NCBI RefSeq assembly: GCF_001540865.1
Contig: NC_033640.1
Span: 3,851,956 to 3,915,955 of the forward strand
Origin: Ananas comosus
Taxonomy: Eukaryota > Streptophyta > Magnoliopsida > Poales > Bromeliaceae
Direction: 5' to 3'
DNA length: 64,000 bases
Under the pieces are notes generated by a model. It was not told the DNA's origin. It saw nothing but the letters and a program-made list of their open reading frames with translations, and did not search any database. Both the position numbers and the translations under genes were made by a program. Of this stretch, positions 1 through 9,631 are shown in pieces (position 1 is the stretch's first letter; each line of letters opens with the position of its first letter).

Positions 1-1220
1 TCGAACACCTAGATCAAATAGGTTAGAAAAATACTTATCTTCAAAATGGTCTTTTATCTTAAAATGCAGACCATTTAACGCCATTTTGGCAAACTCTGAT
101 TCCGGCATTCTCATAAAGCACCAGATTTTGGCTATTTTGAAACGATTCAAATACTCTTCGACCGTTTCACCTGGCTTTTGTCGGTATAAAGCCAAGTCGG
201 CGACCAATAATTGTGGCCCCGATCTATAGAATCACTCATGAAATTTTCTTTCCAATTCGTCCCAATCTTGGACGGAATTGGCTGATAAACTTGTATACCA
301 AGTAAACGCCGTTTTAGTTAACGACGCGTTAAATAATCGAAGTTTCAAAAATGAGTCAGTGGCCGCTTCTCTACATTGGGCCGTGAACCAGGCTATATGC
401 TCGATCGTATTCTCGACCTCATCGCCCGAGAACTTGTCGAACTTCGGCATTTTCCAGTTTGCCGGATACGGATGTTCTACGTCTATGCTTGCGGGATAAG
501 GGGAACGAAATACTGGCCGCATTGCCGGCCTGGCCCCTACTCCGAAGGTATTCTAAATGGTTTCCTCGATTTGAGCATATAGCTCATTATTGTTCCCTAT
601 TACGGGAACCGGGGCCTGCGCTTAAGTCGGATTCGGCTCTGGAGGAAGTCCATAATTCTGCATTGCGAGATTCGCTTCTTGCATAACATTAGAGGCCTGC
701 CCCCAGCTCTAATCCCCGCATTTTGGGATTGATAAGCTGGTAAATGAGGTAAACCCGATGCAATCTCCGACTGCGGGCCGGCGTTTATATTCGCCGGCCC
801 ATAAGCAGCCTGGAAAGGTGCCATTTGCGGTTGCGCCTGTGAGACCGCCGGCGTGATGGGATTTTGTTGCACCGGCACTGTTAGGGGCCCCTGTTGCCCC
901 CTGTAAGGTTGCTCGTTTTGGATAAGTAACTGTCTGATTCGAACAATATTTTCATTGTAGGCCGTGATGGCGACCAGCACCGCGTCTAGTCGAGCGGTAC
1001 TTTGATGGATATTTTGATCTAAAGTTTGCAGGACTCGGCTCATCTGGCCGAGTGCCTGAGTTAGACTCGGCTCTTGATGAGTCGACTGTCCACTAGTCTC
1101 GCCTCCAACAGGTAGTACCGCCTGATTCTCATTCACATTTTTGGCACTACTAGCTTGGTCATTCCCTGAAGGCCTGGGAATGGCTCTATTTCGGAGGTTC
1201 ATAGCGTTATCGTCAACCAT
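1..1220 (-). pseudogene. Ty3/gypsy family A gag, broken, cut by window edge
   Basis: Gag (capsid) polyprotein of a Ty3/gypsy-type LTR retrotransposon, read right to left. The N-terminal part (1220 down to about 600) starts MVDDNAMNLRN and is rich in Q, N and P. It is followed after a frame change by a retrotrans_gag-type capsid core at 522-232 (motifs KMPKFDKFSGDE and AFTWYTSL). Weaker homology continues to base 1. A second copy of the same gag lies on the plus strand at 49446-50600 and aligns through both parts, which supports the call. Frames are broken around 520-600 and a stop lies near 232, so it is not translatable as one protein. Protease and pol would lie left of the window. The clade is inferred as non-chromovirus (Tat-like) because its primer site is not the initiator-Met type used by the other elements here. 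Confidence 0.75.
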
Positions 1221-1250
1221 AGAACAAAGACTAGATTGGAAAAACCTGGA

Positions 1251-1276
1251 TGGGCCCCACCGGGCGTGCCAAAAAT
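1251..1276 (-). other. Primer-binding region of gypsy family A
   Basis: On the minus strand the LTR end (…CAACA) is followed by TTTTTGGCACGCCCGGTGGG, between the LTR and the gag start. The plus-strand copy at 49391-49413 has the matching ATTTTTGGCACGTTCGGTGG. The position and conservation fit a tRNA primer site. The tRNA species was not determined. Confidence 0.5.
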
Positions 1277-1998
1277 TGTTGATAGCCGAATTTCCCGACC
1301 CTTTGATCCGGCCAAAAATCCTCCTCGGGGAGCGCGTTGGGGTGAGGAACGGCTGCAGATGGTGACCCTCGAAGTTTGCATCCTTCGACTGGATTAAGCG
1401 ATTCGGCTGATGAGGGATCGAATCAGCCGAGTTGATGAGAGATCGAATCAGCCGAGTTCGAAACCTTCCACTATAGAATCGGTTCGGCTGAAAGAGCTGA
1501 ATGAACGAGAAGCACAGAGTTTTGGGTCGGCTGAGGAGCCGAATAGATGGAATACACAGTGAGTGGTCGACTGAAAGAGCCGAATGCCTTTATATATTAA
1601 TAAAACAGAGTGTGCCCGAAGGGCATATAGACTCTGAAAATCTAGATTACAATAGAGTGTGCCCGTGAGGCATACAGACTCCAGAGATCTAATTTAAAAA
1701 CTACTCCTAGGAAAGCAATAAATGCAGGTAAAAAAGATTACATGTAGACTACTCTTAGAAAACGATAAATATAGGAAAGTAAAGTATTGAAAATACGGTG
1801 GTCTTCTCGTTCAGCGGAGAGAAAGATCCCTTTTACAGGCTTCAAAGTTACTATTTATAATATCTTATCAGCCTACATTTTTGGTTGGTTATAGTAGTAG
1901 AGGAAGTAGTGTAGCCATGACCATGATCATGGAAGTTACGCCCCACTTCTTATGGAAGTTACGCCCCACTTCTCATGGAAGTTATGCCCCACTTCTCA
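1277..1998 (-). mobile_element. LTR of gypsy family A (5' LTR, outer edge uncertain)
   Basis: The region between the primer site and the assembly gap matches in layout the sequence before the second family A gag (about 48720-49390). Both have a TATA box (TTATAAATAG at 1851-1860 here), then a conserved stretch ending in GAAGACCA, then repeats of a CGGCTGA-type motif. Inside are a 25-bp tandem duplication (about 1409-1458) and a roughly 45-bp one containing GAGTGTGCCCG (about 1605-1690). The outer TG terminus was not located and may lie in the gap. Confidence 0.55.
1931..1998. repeat. Three tandem copies of a 23-bp unit
   Basis: Units start at 1931, 1954 and 1977, each GGAAGTTACGCCCCACTTCT followed by CAT or TAT, with one or two differences. 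The array is upstream of the TATA box of the family A LTR, so it could be a U3 enhancer repeat. Confidence 0.8.
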
Positions 1999-2064
1999 AC
2001 CATTCCCGCCTAAATGCTCTTGAACTTCGGGCGCCTTATTGCCGACTCCTGGTGTACCACGTGT

Positions 2065-2164
2065 NNNNNNNNNNNNNNNNNNNNNNNNNNNNNNNNNNNN
2101 NNNNNNNNNNNNNNNNNNNNNNNNNNNNNNNNNNNNNNNNNNNNNNNNNNNNNNNNNNNNNNNN
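2065..2164. other. Assembly gap, 100 N
   Basis: A run of exactly 100 N, the usual placeholder for a gap of unknown size. It separates the family A LTR from the sirevirus pol, so their adjacency is not proven. Confidence 0.99.
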
Positions 2165-4729
2165 CATAAGAACTTGAACCACTTAGGGACAACTAAGCCT
2201 TTAGAGTTACTTCACATGGACTTGATGGGACCATCTAGGATTCAAAGTTTGGGTGGAAAACGTTATATCTTGCTTATTGTTGATGATTTTACTCGCTTTG
2301 TATGGAGTGCCTTCTTACGAGAAAAAGCTGATACTTTTAATTCTTTTTCTGAAATCTGTCTTTGTCTTATGACTGAACGAAATGATAAAATTGTACGTAT
2401 TCGAAGCGATCAAGGGGGAGAATTCATAAATTCTAAATTTGTTGATTTTTGTGTTTCAAATGGTATAAAACATGAATTCTCCGCCCCCTATACACCCCAA
2501 CAAAACGGAGTGGTTGAACGCAAGAATCGGGTTGTACAGAAGATGGCTCGTGTTATGCTTCATAGTAAGAAAATTGCTTTATATTTTTGGGCTGAGGCGG
2601 TGAACACGGCTGTCTATGTTATCAACCGGATTTATGTGCGCCCGGGTACCTTGAATACTCCGTATGAACTTTGGGTTGGTAGGAAACCTAATATTAAATA
2701 CTTTCGTGTCTTCGGGAGTAAATATTTTATCCTTCGGGATTGTGAAAATCTTGGAAAATTTGACTCTCGAAGCGACGAAGGGATCTTTCTTGGTTATTCT
2801 ACTACAAGTCGTGCGTATCGTGTGTACAATTTACGATCTAAGACGGTCATAGAATCTATCAATATAAAAGTAGATGAAGCTTCTTCTGTAAGCTCTTCTG
2901 TGAATGGTTCTTCTACTTCTGTGGTGAATGATGATGATAATGATTCTCCGTTTGTCTTGCCTGTGAGTGATGATGTTTCTGCACTTGACAATTCCATTGC
3001 ATCTTCTGAAAATGTTGCCTCAAATGATCCATCTGAGCCTCAAAACACCTCATCTGAAATTCCAAGCATATCTCCTGAGACTACATCCTTGATAGAGTCG
3101 AGAGATCATCCCTTGTCAAATATAATTGGAGACCCTAATGTTGGAGTGCGAACAAGAAGCCAACTACAATGTGAATTTGCATGCTATGTATCTTTGATTG
3201 AGCCAAAGAATATTGACGAAGCTTTATGTGATGAATATTGGATAAATGCAATGCAAGAAGAACTTGGTCAATTTGTTCGCAATGATGTATGGGAATTAGT
3301 GCCTTGTCCTGAGCAACAACACATTATAGGTACCAAATGGATCTTTAAGAATAAGAAAAATGAGGATGGTACTATTGTGCGGAACAAAGCAAGACTTATG
3401 GCTCAGGGATACTCACAAATTGAGGGAATAGACTTTGATGAAACCTTTGCCCCGGTTGCCCGTCTTGAATCTATTCGTATCTTGTTCGCGATTGCTTGCC
3501 ATTTTAAAATCACGCTTTTTCAAATGGATGTTAAAAGTGCGTTTCTAAATGGATTTTTAAAAGAGGAAGTTTATGTTGAACAACCGAAAGGTTTTATAGA
3601 CTCAAAATTTCCAAATCACGTTTTTCGACTGAAAAAGGCACTTTATGGACTAAAACAAGCTCCGCGAGCATGGTACGAACGCTTGACAAAATATCTTTTG
3701 GAAAAGGGCTATAACCGAGGGGGAGCAGATAGAACTCTTTTTGTGAAACACCTGAAGGATAATTTCATTGTAGCACAAATATATGTGGATGACATAGTTT
3801 TTGGGGCTACTAAAGATAAGGATGCCGCTGATTTTGCAAAGTTAATGACCAGTGAGTTTGAGATGTCAATGATGGGGGAGCTTAATTATTTCCTTGGACT
3901 TCAAGTTAAACAATCAAAAGATGGAATTCATTTGTCACAGACAAAGTATGCAAAGGAACTGGTTAAGAAATTTGGATTGGACAATGCAAAGGATTTTGAC
4001 ACTCCAATGGGTACAAGCAACAAAGGACTGGGATTGAATTCAGAAGGTCAGAGTGTGGATGAGAAACAATACAGAAGCATGATTGGTAGCCTTTTGTATC
4101 TGACTGCGAGCAGACCTGACATTGCGTTTAGTGTTGGAATATGTGCTCGTTATCAGGCTAATCCTAAGGAAGTACATCTGAAAGCAGTTAAAAGGATTAT
4201 TCGGTATGTTAAAGGAACAACCGAGTATGGACTATGGTATCCTATGGGAACGTCTCTTGACCTAATCGGCTACTCGGATGCTGACTGGGCAGGCTCCGCA
4301 GATGATCGGAAAAGTACTAGTGGAGCTTGTTTTTACATTGGCCACTGTTTGGTTGCTTGGCACAGTAAGAAACAAAATTGTATTGCACTTTCCACTGCAG
4401 AAGCTGAATACATTGCGGCAGGAAGTTGCTCTACTCAATTGATCTGGATGAAGAGCTTACTAAGCGACTATCGGATCCCTTCCACCACTCTTACCATTCT
4501 GTGTGACAACACAAGTGCAATTAATATTTCTAAAAACCCTGTTTTACATTCTCGAACAAAACATATTGAACTAAGATATCACTTTTTAAGAGAACTGGTT
4601 GAATCAAACGTTTTACAACTTGAATACATTTCAACTGAAAATCAACTTGCAGATATTTTAACCAAACCTTTGGATCAAAAGCGTTTTCTGCATTTAAGAA
4701 AGGCAATTGGTATGAATCCTTCAATCTAG
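2165..4729 (+). CDS. Copia pol: integrase (partial), reverse transcriptase, RNase H
   Basis: An uninterrupted frame of about 855 codons from the gap to TAG at 4727-4729. The integrase core comes first, with acidic residues in [18 protein letters not shown] and [10 protein letters not shown] variable Ser/Asp-rich linker follows. Then comes the copia-type RT (RVT_2) with [12 protein letters not shown] and the catalytic YVDDIVFG. Last is RNase H with [27 protein letters not shown] and CDNTSAI. The enzyme would copy element RNA into cDNA in virus-like particles and insert it into the genome. The N-terminal zinc finger of integrase, the protease and gag are lost at the gap. The lack of stops over 2.5 kb suggests a fairly young copy, in contrast to the decayed gag of the part at 16425-20029. 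Confidence 0.92.
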   Translation, partial: HKNLNHLGTTKPLELLHMDLMGPSRIQSLGGKRYILLIVDDFTRFVWSAFLREKADTFNSFSEICLCLMTERNDKIVRIRSDQGGEFINSKFVDFCVSNGIKHEFSAPYTPQQNGVVERKNRVVQKMARVMLHSKKIALYFWAEAVNTAVYVINRIYVRPGTLNTPYELWVGRKPNIKYFRVFGSKYFILRDCENLGKFDSRSDEGIFLGYSTTSRAYRVYNLRSKTVIESINIKVDEASSVSSSVNGSSTSVVNDDDNDSPFVLPVSDDVSALDNSIASSENVASNDPSEPQNTSSEIPSISPETTSLIESRDHPLSNIIGDPNVGVRTRSQLQCEFACYVSLIEPKNIDEALCDEYWINAMQEELGQFVRNDVWELVPCPEQQHIIGTKWIFKNKKNEDGTIVRNKARLMAQGYSQIEGIDFDETFAPVARLESIRILFAIACHFKITLFQMDVKSAFLNGFLKEEVYVEQPKGFIDSKFPNHVFRLKKALYGLKQAPRAWYERLTKYLLEKGYNRGGADRTLFVKHLKDNFIVAQIYVDDIVFGATKDKDAADFAKLMTSEFEMSMMGELNYFLGLQVKQSKDGIHLSQTKYAKELVKKFGLDNAKDFDTPMGTSNKGLGLNSEGQSVDEKQYRSMIGSLLYLTASRPDIAFSVGICARYQANPKEVHLKAVKRIIRYVKGTTEYGLWYPMGTSLDLIGYSDADWAGSADDRKSTSGACFYIGHCLVAWHSKKQNCIALSTAEAEYIAAGSCSTQLIWMKSLLSDYRIPSTTLTILCDNTSAINISKNPVLHSRTKHIELRYHFLRELVESNVLQLEYISTENQLADILTKPLDQKRFLHLRKAIGMNPSI

Positions 4730-5740
4730 ATATATTCTATTGAGCCATAGATCATGTGCATGTTGCATTTTTACTTGCATGATTTTCGGTGTTTGAGATT
4801 GAATTTCGTGAATAATGTTGCTATTTTGGGAGATGAATTGGTCTGTGACTTGAATTATTTCATATTTAATTTTTGATTGATCACTGTCAGGGTTATTCTC
4901 TATTGGCATATTTTTGAACGATCAAATCATTGAAACTCTATTTAGCATATTGAATCAAATTCAGCACCTCATGCTGTGAACTTTGAATGTTGCAATTGTT
5001 TGTTTGATTATTAGTTTTGAAATGAATAAATCTTTCTCTATTTTTGAAATTGCGATAATATTTTTGACTTGAGGGTTACACTAATTTAGGGGGAGTCTTC
5101 CCAATTTTAGCTATGAAAATTTCTGAAATTAAAGATGTGGAAAGAGTTACATCCATGCTGGGAGTGTGAAAACTACCACCACATGGAGGAAAGAGCTACC
5201 ACCCCGGTCGTCCGGTCAGTATGTGCAGCTACCACATGTTGATTAAAGTATCTATGTAAGACCAAAGGAAAGTACCTTTCAGAAAGAAAAAATGTAAAAA
5301 TAATATGCTCAAAGAGCTATACATTTTGTAGGTGATATAAGGTGGACTGTCAAATGAAAAGATGCTCAAAGAGCCACTCCTGTCTCGAATATCGTGCATA
5401 ACTCAATTTGAACATATTATGTTAATTTCACAATTCGAAAAATTATTTATTCATTTTCTTTAACAAAATATGATGGTAAAATGATACAATAAGTTCCTAG
5501 ATCTTGCATGATGTGTGGAATTTTATTTTATATGTATCAAGAATTTTCATTGATTTTCGGGTCAACAATTTTGTAAATTTGAATATCTCTGGAATTGATT
5601 TTTCAAAATTTATTTATGAAATTTTATTTGATGTTTTTGGGCTGGAAATTGGTTATTTTTGATGTTTGAACATTGTGACATATCTTCTAATTTTTCTGAA
5701 ATTTTCGGGCCTCAATTTAAAATTTTAAAAAATTCAGGCT
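4730..5740 (+). other. Sirevirus non-coding spacer after pol
   Basis: AT-rich sequence with no credible ORF. It contains a polypurine-tract-like AGGGGGAG at 5088-5095 preceded by a T-rich stretch, and direct repeats of a GAAAGAGCTAC / AAAGAGCCA type at about 5150-5380. It lies between the pol stop and the env-like unit. Confidence 0.6.
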
Positions 5741-5912
5741 CTGAGACCGGTCCCAGGCGAGAGAGACCGATCCCTCCGCCCGACCCAATAAAGGGGTTTT
5801 TGCTCGTGTGTCTTGTACGCATTTCACAAATTTCCCTGTTTGTTCCTCTTGCGGTTTTCTTGCCTCCAGAGCATTTTTCCTCACATTCCTCGTGGTTTAG
5901 CACCGATTTGAG
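5741..5912 (+). promoter_or_regulatory. Possible internal promoter and first exon for the env-like ORF
   Basis: The block contains GAGACCGGTCCC (about 5745-5756) and a diverged GACCGATCCC copy, the same palindromic motif found upstream of the LTR promoter. These are followed by CAATAAAGGGG, then pyrimidine-rich sequence, and a plausible splice donor GAG|GTATGA at 5913. The LTR has the same order (ACCGGT motifs, TATA-like box, transcribed leader). The inference is an independent promoter with an untranslated first exon. No expression evidence is available. Confidence 0.3.
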
Positions 5913-6312
5913 GTATGATTTTCGGATTTTGTTGCATTTGTATCATATACTCCGAAAATGTATTTCGTTTCAGATTTTTTGATGCTTGTTCTAGAGATCT
6001 TGCTGAAAGATGCATGTTTATGCCTCGATCTTGTTATTAGAACGGTTGTTTTCATATTTTCTAGTATTTCTTTGTTTTTGGAACAAGTTATGTAGGTTTT
6101 TCATCATCAAAACCTAGGTTTTCAAAATTTTCCTGAAAAGATTTGTTTTTGCTGATTTTGTTGCATGATTAGTTCATGTTTCTCATGATTATGTGGCTCC
6201 TAGGATTATCTAGTACTTATATATCAATTTGCTGAATTTTTTTTTTTGGTATTAAAAAAAAAAATTATTAAGTGATCTTATGTTTCATATGTAAATATTT
6301 TTATGTTAACAG
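5913..6312 (+). other. Candidate 5'-UTR intron before the env-like ORF
   Basis: The stretch starts GTATGA and ends TTATGTTAACAG. It is AT- and T-rich, 400 nt long, with a branchpoint-compatible TTAAC near the 3' end. The next exon would begin 14 nt before the ATG at 6327. Inferred from splice-site motifs only. Confidence 0.35.
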
Positions 6313-6326
6313 GGGATTTCTTCAAA

Positions 6327-7709
6327 ATGTATTCATTGTTACTTGTGCTTGTGGTCCTGATGGCCGGGGGTGGTCGTGGAAGCAAACGACAGCGCTTCAA
6401 AGCTAAACGGCCGATTGAGTATCAACCGGAAGATGAAGAGAGCGAATATGCTCCTGGCGACGACTCTGAGGAGGACGATCCGGATTGGGAGGCTTTTGTT
6501 CCCGAGGTATTAGCTAAGGATAAGGATACAGGGAAAGGCAAGGGAAAAGGAAAAACCGTGGATAAAGGCAAAGGAAAGGCGACTGAACGTCCCGGTCATC
6601 GCAAGTCTGGTGGTGTTGAAATTCGAGAACCAGGTTCTGAGCCACCACGTCACAGTCTGCAGGATATTCCTTCTGCTCGCCGGTCCATGTACTCGTCGAA
6701 GCATTGTATTAGTGAGCGCGATGTTGGCGTTGCCAGTATCATTGACTGTGTGCCGGGATTTCAGGATTTATTTGAACAAGGAAATCTTCATCAGATTTGT
6801 GATTTCCCGGAGCAAACCGGTTTTTGTTTGGAGTTGATCAGAGAATTTTATATGAGAGCAGGTCACCTGAGTGACTCCGACGGCGGCCCGTACGTATTTA
6901 AGACTTCCGTACGTGGTGTTGAGTTATCCATCACTCCTGATACGATAGCGTCGGTGCTAGGTATGGAAGCTAAGACTGACGGAGTGGAGTATCTCCAAGC
7001 TGGGTTCGACTCACTTCGCGATTGGAATCGTGTAGTGAACACTATTTGCATGCCGGGTACTGAGTCAAACGGCATTATGGTTATGTCCAAAGATTTCAAA
7101 ATGGAGTACCGTTTTTTAAACTTCGTGGTTTGCTACAACATTCTGCCTCTCGCAAACACGAAGATTCTCAGGTGGGATCGTATTCTGTATATGTATCTCT
7201 TGGGAAAGCCAGATATTGTAAGTGCAAAAAATATTAACATGAATATTCCGTTTCTGATCTGGCGGAGGATGGCAAAAGACATCAAAACTTCTGGACAAAA
7301 TGAAAGGCTGCCATTTCCATTGATAATCATGAGGATTCTGCGACTTCGTGATGTGGATGTCCGGTGTACATCTTATGAGCATAGTTTGGGTCGGATAAAT
7401 GAAAGGACATTTGTGAAGTCCTCGGTGCAGCTTCGTACACCGTCTCAGCGTGCTTCTTCCCCTCCTGCTGCTCCACCTCCTGCTACTGCTATTTCTTCAC
7501 GTCCTTCTATGGACATTTTCGAGGAAGATATCTCAGTTTCCTCTGTGTATCGTGAGCAACAACGTCTATCTGAGGAGCTTCAGAAATTGTCTGCGGAGCA
7601 AGCTGCGATTCGGAAGGATGTGAGCAAGATGAAGCGCTTATTGAATATGATTTTTGACAAGTTAGGGTGTTGCCGAGCAGATTTACCTCCAGGGGATGCT
7701 TCCGATTAG
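6327..7709 (+). CDS. Sirevirus env-like / putative plant transposon protein
   Basis: A frame of 460 codons from ATG at 6327, chosen because it directly follows a candidate splice acceptor; an in-frame ATG at 6303 would add eight residues. The N-terminus has a short hydrophobic run (SLLLVLVVLM, residues 3-12). Next are a basic patch and an acidic, Lys/Gly-rich low-complexity region (to about residue 110). A globular core of about 230 residues follows, with GPYVFKTSVRGVELSITPDT and NFVVCYNILPLANT. It resembles the domain annotated in plants as putative transposon protein, often found next to copia pol. The C-terminal 60 residues form a predicted coiled coil (EELQKLSAEQAAIRKDVSKM). Its role is unknown. 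The name env-like reflects position after pol, not proven envelope function; only the weak N-terminal segment could be membrane-inserted. The frame is intact. Confidence 0.65.
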   Translation: MYSLLLVLVVLMAGGGRGSKRQRFKAKRPIEYQPEDEESEYAPGDDSEEDDPDWEAFVPEVLAKDKDTGKGKGKGKTVDKGKGKATERPGHRKSGGVEIREPGSEPPRHSLQDIPSARRSMYSSKHCISERDVGVASIIDCVPGFQDLFEQGNLHQICDFPEQTGFCLELIREFYMRAGHLSDSDGGPYVFKTSVRGVELSITPDTIASVLGMEAKTDGVEYLQAGFDSLRDWNRVVNTICMPGTESNGIMVMSKDFKMEYRFLNFVVCYNILPLANTKILRWDRILYMYLLGKPDIVSAKNINMNIPFLIWRRMAKDIKTSGQNERLPFPLIIMRILRLRDVDVRCTSYEHSLGRINERTFVKSSVQLRTPSQRASSPPAAPPPATAISSRPSMDIFEEDISVSSVYREQQRLSEELQKLSAEQAAIRKDVSKMKRLLNMIFDKLGCCRADLPPGDASD

Positions 7710-8228
7710 GAGTTACCGGGTTACTTCTTTTGTCATTTTGGCGTTTTCTGACAAAAAGGGGGAGATGGAGATGGTGGTGGTTCTTGATGTCTTGATGATG
7801 ATGACGCATGCATTTAGCTTAGATGATGCACTTTGCTTAGATGATGCACTTTGCTTAGTTATGTTATGCATTTAGCTTAGCTTTGCTTAGTTAGTTGAGC
7901 TTTGCTTAGTTATTTTAGTTGTGTAAATTTGACTTGTGCTTGACTATGAACTTTGACTTGCTGAACTATGACTTGATACTTTATGATAAGTTTACTTGAA
8001 TCTTGATTATGTTTTAAGAATGTTTTTGCAGGAATAATTCAAGACTTCAAGACTCCATGTCTAAGTCATAGAGTTTGTATTAAGGTTGTAAAAGTGTAAA
8101 TTTCATTTATTAGATTGATCATGCAGGAGATTATCGTTTCGTGATTGCGATGATCTTCTTTTTATTATTTATGAGTTGTGTACGAACTTTGTAATATATT
8201 TTGTCACGAAATCGCCAAAGGGGAAGAT
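7710..8228 (+). other. Sirevirus 3' non-coding region with polypurine tracts
   Basis: No ORF. A purine tract AAAAAGGGGGAGATGGAG lies at 7753-7770, and the terminal tract AAAGGGGAAGAT at 8217-8228 abuts the LTR. The terminal tract would prime plus-strand synthesis. Between them, about 7805-7925 is a degenerate tandem array of ATTTAGCTTAG / CTTTGCTTAG with ATGATGCA. Confidence 0.7.
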
Positions 8229-9442
8229 TGTTAAGGATTTTATAGGTTGGCGGATTTCGTAATGTTGAATGGAGTCTTGAAGAGTTGATTGCAGAAGATT
8301 GAAGAAAAGACCTAAATTGAAGAAAAAAGACTCACTCGTAAAGTTCGGCACCTAAGGTATGAAGAAAAGACCATTTGTGATGAAGATATTTGATTAGAAT
8401 AAGTTCAGAAGGCTTAGATTGCTTTAAAAAATACTTTACTGAACTTTTCTGTGTTCAGGGACCGGTCCCTGAGGTCAAGAGACCAGTTCCCCTAAGGTTC
8501 TCACTGCGTGAATTTTGATGCAACCGGTCCCCTGTGATGAGAGACCGGTTCCCGAACCTTGGTATTTCTATTGCGGAGCGAGGGACCGGTCTCAAGCTTG
8601 AGAGACCGGTTCCCAAACGTTGTGATTTTGGTCACGCAGTGAGGGACCGGTTCCTCACTTGAGAGACCGGTATCTCACAGACCGGTCTCCTCGAGAAGAC
8701 CGGTCTCTGAGGACGACACAGGTTTTTAAAAAGGATTTTTTGCAATCCTAGTCTACTTTTAAGTCTTCTAAACATATAAATAAGCTATGTGGGTCATCTA
8801 AAAGTTTAAGGCTTTGAATATTTACTGATTCTAAACCCTAGAAACTTGTTTTCTCCGTTTCAATGCTTTGATTCACATAATGAGTTTCTAACAATTAACA
8901 ATCGGCTTGATTCTTCGTTTTTACTCGATAACTCATACGAGAATCAAGTAGATGTTTGATTAAAAGGTAGACCCTCATCGCTTATGGGATTCTAAGGCTT
9001 AATCACCACAAATCTTCGATTCTACAAGCTCTGGAAGGAGGTTCGACACGTGGATCTCGCGTGAAGCCGAGGATTCGGCGGACGCTTCGAGGAGTTGAGG
9101 CGTTGACGCTGCGAGGAGTTGCAGCAAGGTCGATTGGTGGATTCCTATCGATCGAGGACCGGCGAAGATCACCATCAACAAGAAATCGGTAAATTGAGTC
9201 GTGTATTTTTTGTCAAAATCACTTGTACTCAAGTTTTCTTAGTGGATTTTCTTCGCGTGATCAGTCCCGTGGGTTTTTCACTCCGAATTGGAGTTTTCCC
9301 ACGTTAAATTCTCGGTGTGCTGTTTTATTTTCCACTACTTTGTTTTATTTGCATCGAGATTTTCGAGTTTGCTGTATTTACACCTATTCACCCCCCTCTA
9401 GGTGTTACTTACCTTTTAGATCCTCGGGATCCATATCTTACA
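8229..9442 (+). repeat. Sirevirus 3' LTR
   Basis: Starts TGTTAAGGATTTTATAGG directly after the polypurine tract and ends CTTACA. It is 1214 bp and aligns along its length with the LTR at 16425-17676. At least nine ACCGGT-type palindromes lie between 8460 and 8710, followed by a TATA box ATATAAATA (8774-8782). Confidence 0.9.
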
Positions 9443-9631
9443 AACTCTACTCCTTGGCTTCATCGGAAAACTGGGTTACTATTCACTTTAAGTGAAAACT
9501 AATGATCGTATAACTTCTCCATTCTAACTCGTTTTCTCCTGAAACTTAACGAGTGCTTATATAATTAAATTACACAGAAAAACATCGTCAACAGAGAATT
9601 TAGCTACACTGCCAAAATCTCAGTCCTTACA
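9443..9631 (-). repeat. Truncated 3' LTR of element E
   Basis: On the minus strand it begins TGTAAGGACTGAGATTTT immediately after the polypurine tract. Only about 189 bp remain before the junction with the sirevirus 3' LTR at 9442/9443. Confidence 0.55.

Larger units (their letters stand above)
2165..9442 (+). mobile_element. Ty1/copia sirevirus-type element, 3' part
   Basis: In order: integrase core, reverse transcriptase and RNase H (2165-4729), a long non-coding spacer, an env-like ORF (6327-7709), a 3' non-coding region ending in a polypurine tract, and a 3' LTR (8229-9442). An env-like ORF after a copia pol, extra polypurine-tract copies, and palindrome-rich LTRs are described for the Sirevirus lineage. 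The 5' LTR, gag and protease are missing on the left because of the gap. A related 5' part lies at 16425-20029. The LTR ends in …CTTACA at 9442. The next five bases (AACTC) do not match the bases before the other part's 5' LTR (CTAAA). Confidence 0.85.

Noticed and set aside
5659..5982. 107-codon frame upstream of the env-like ORF
   Set aside because: It spans the promoter-like block and the candidate splice donor, has no domain, and is shadowed by composition.
6303..6326. Upstream ATG for the env-like ORF
   Set aside because: It lies inside the candidate intron's 3' splice region (acceptor at 6312). The ATG at 6327 is preferred, though the longer form cannot be excluded.
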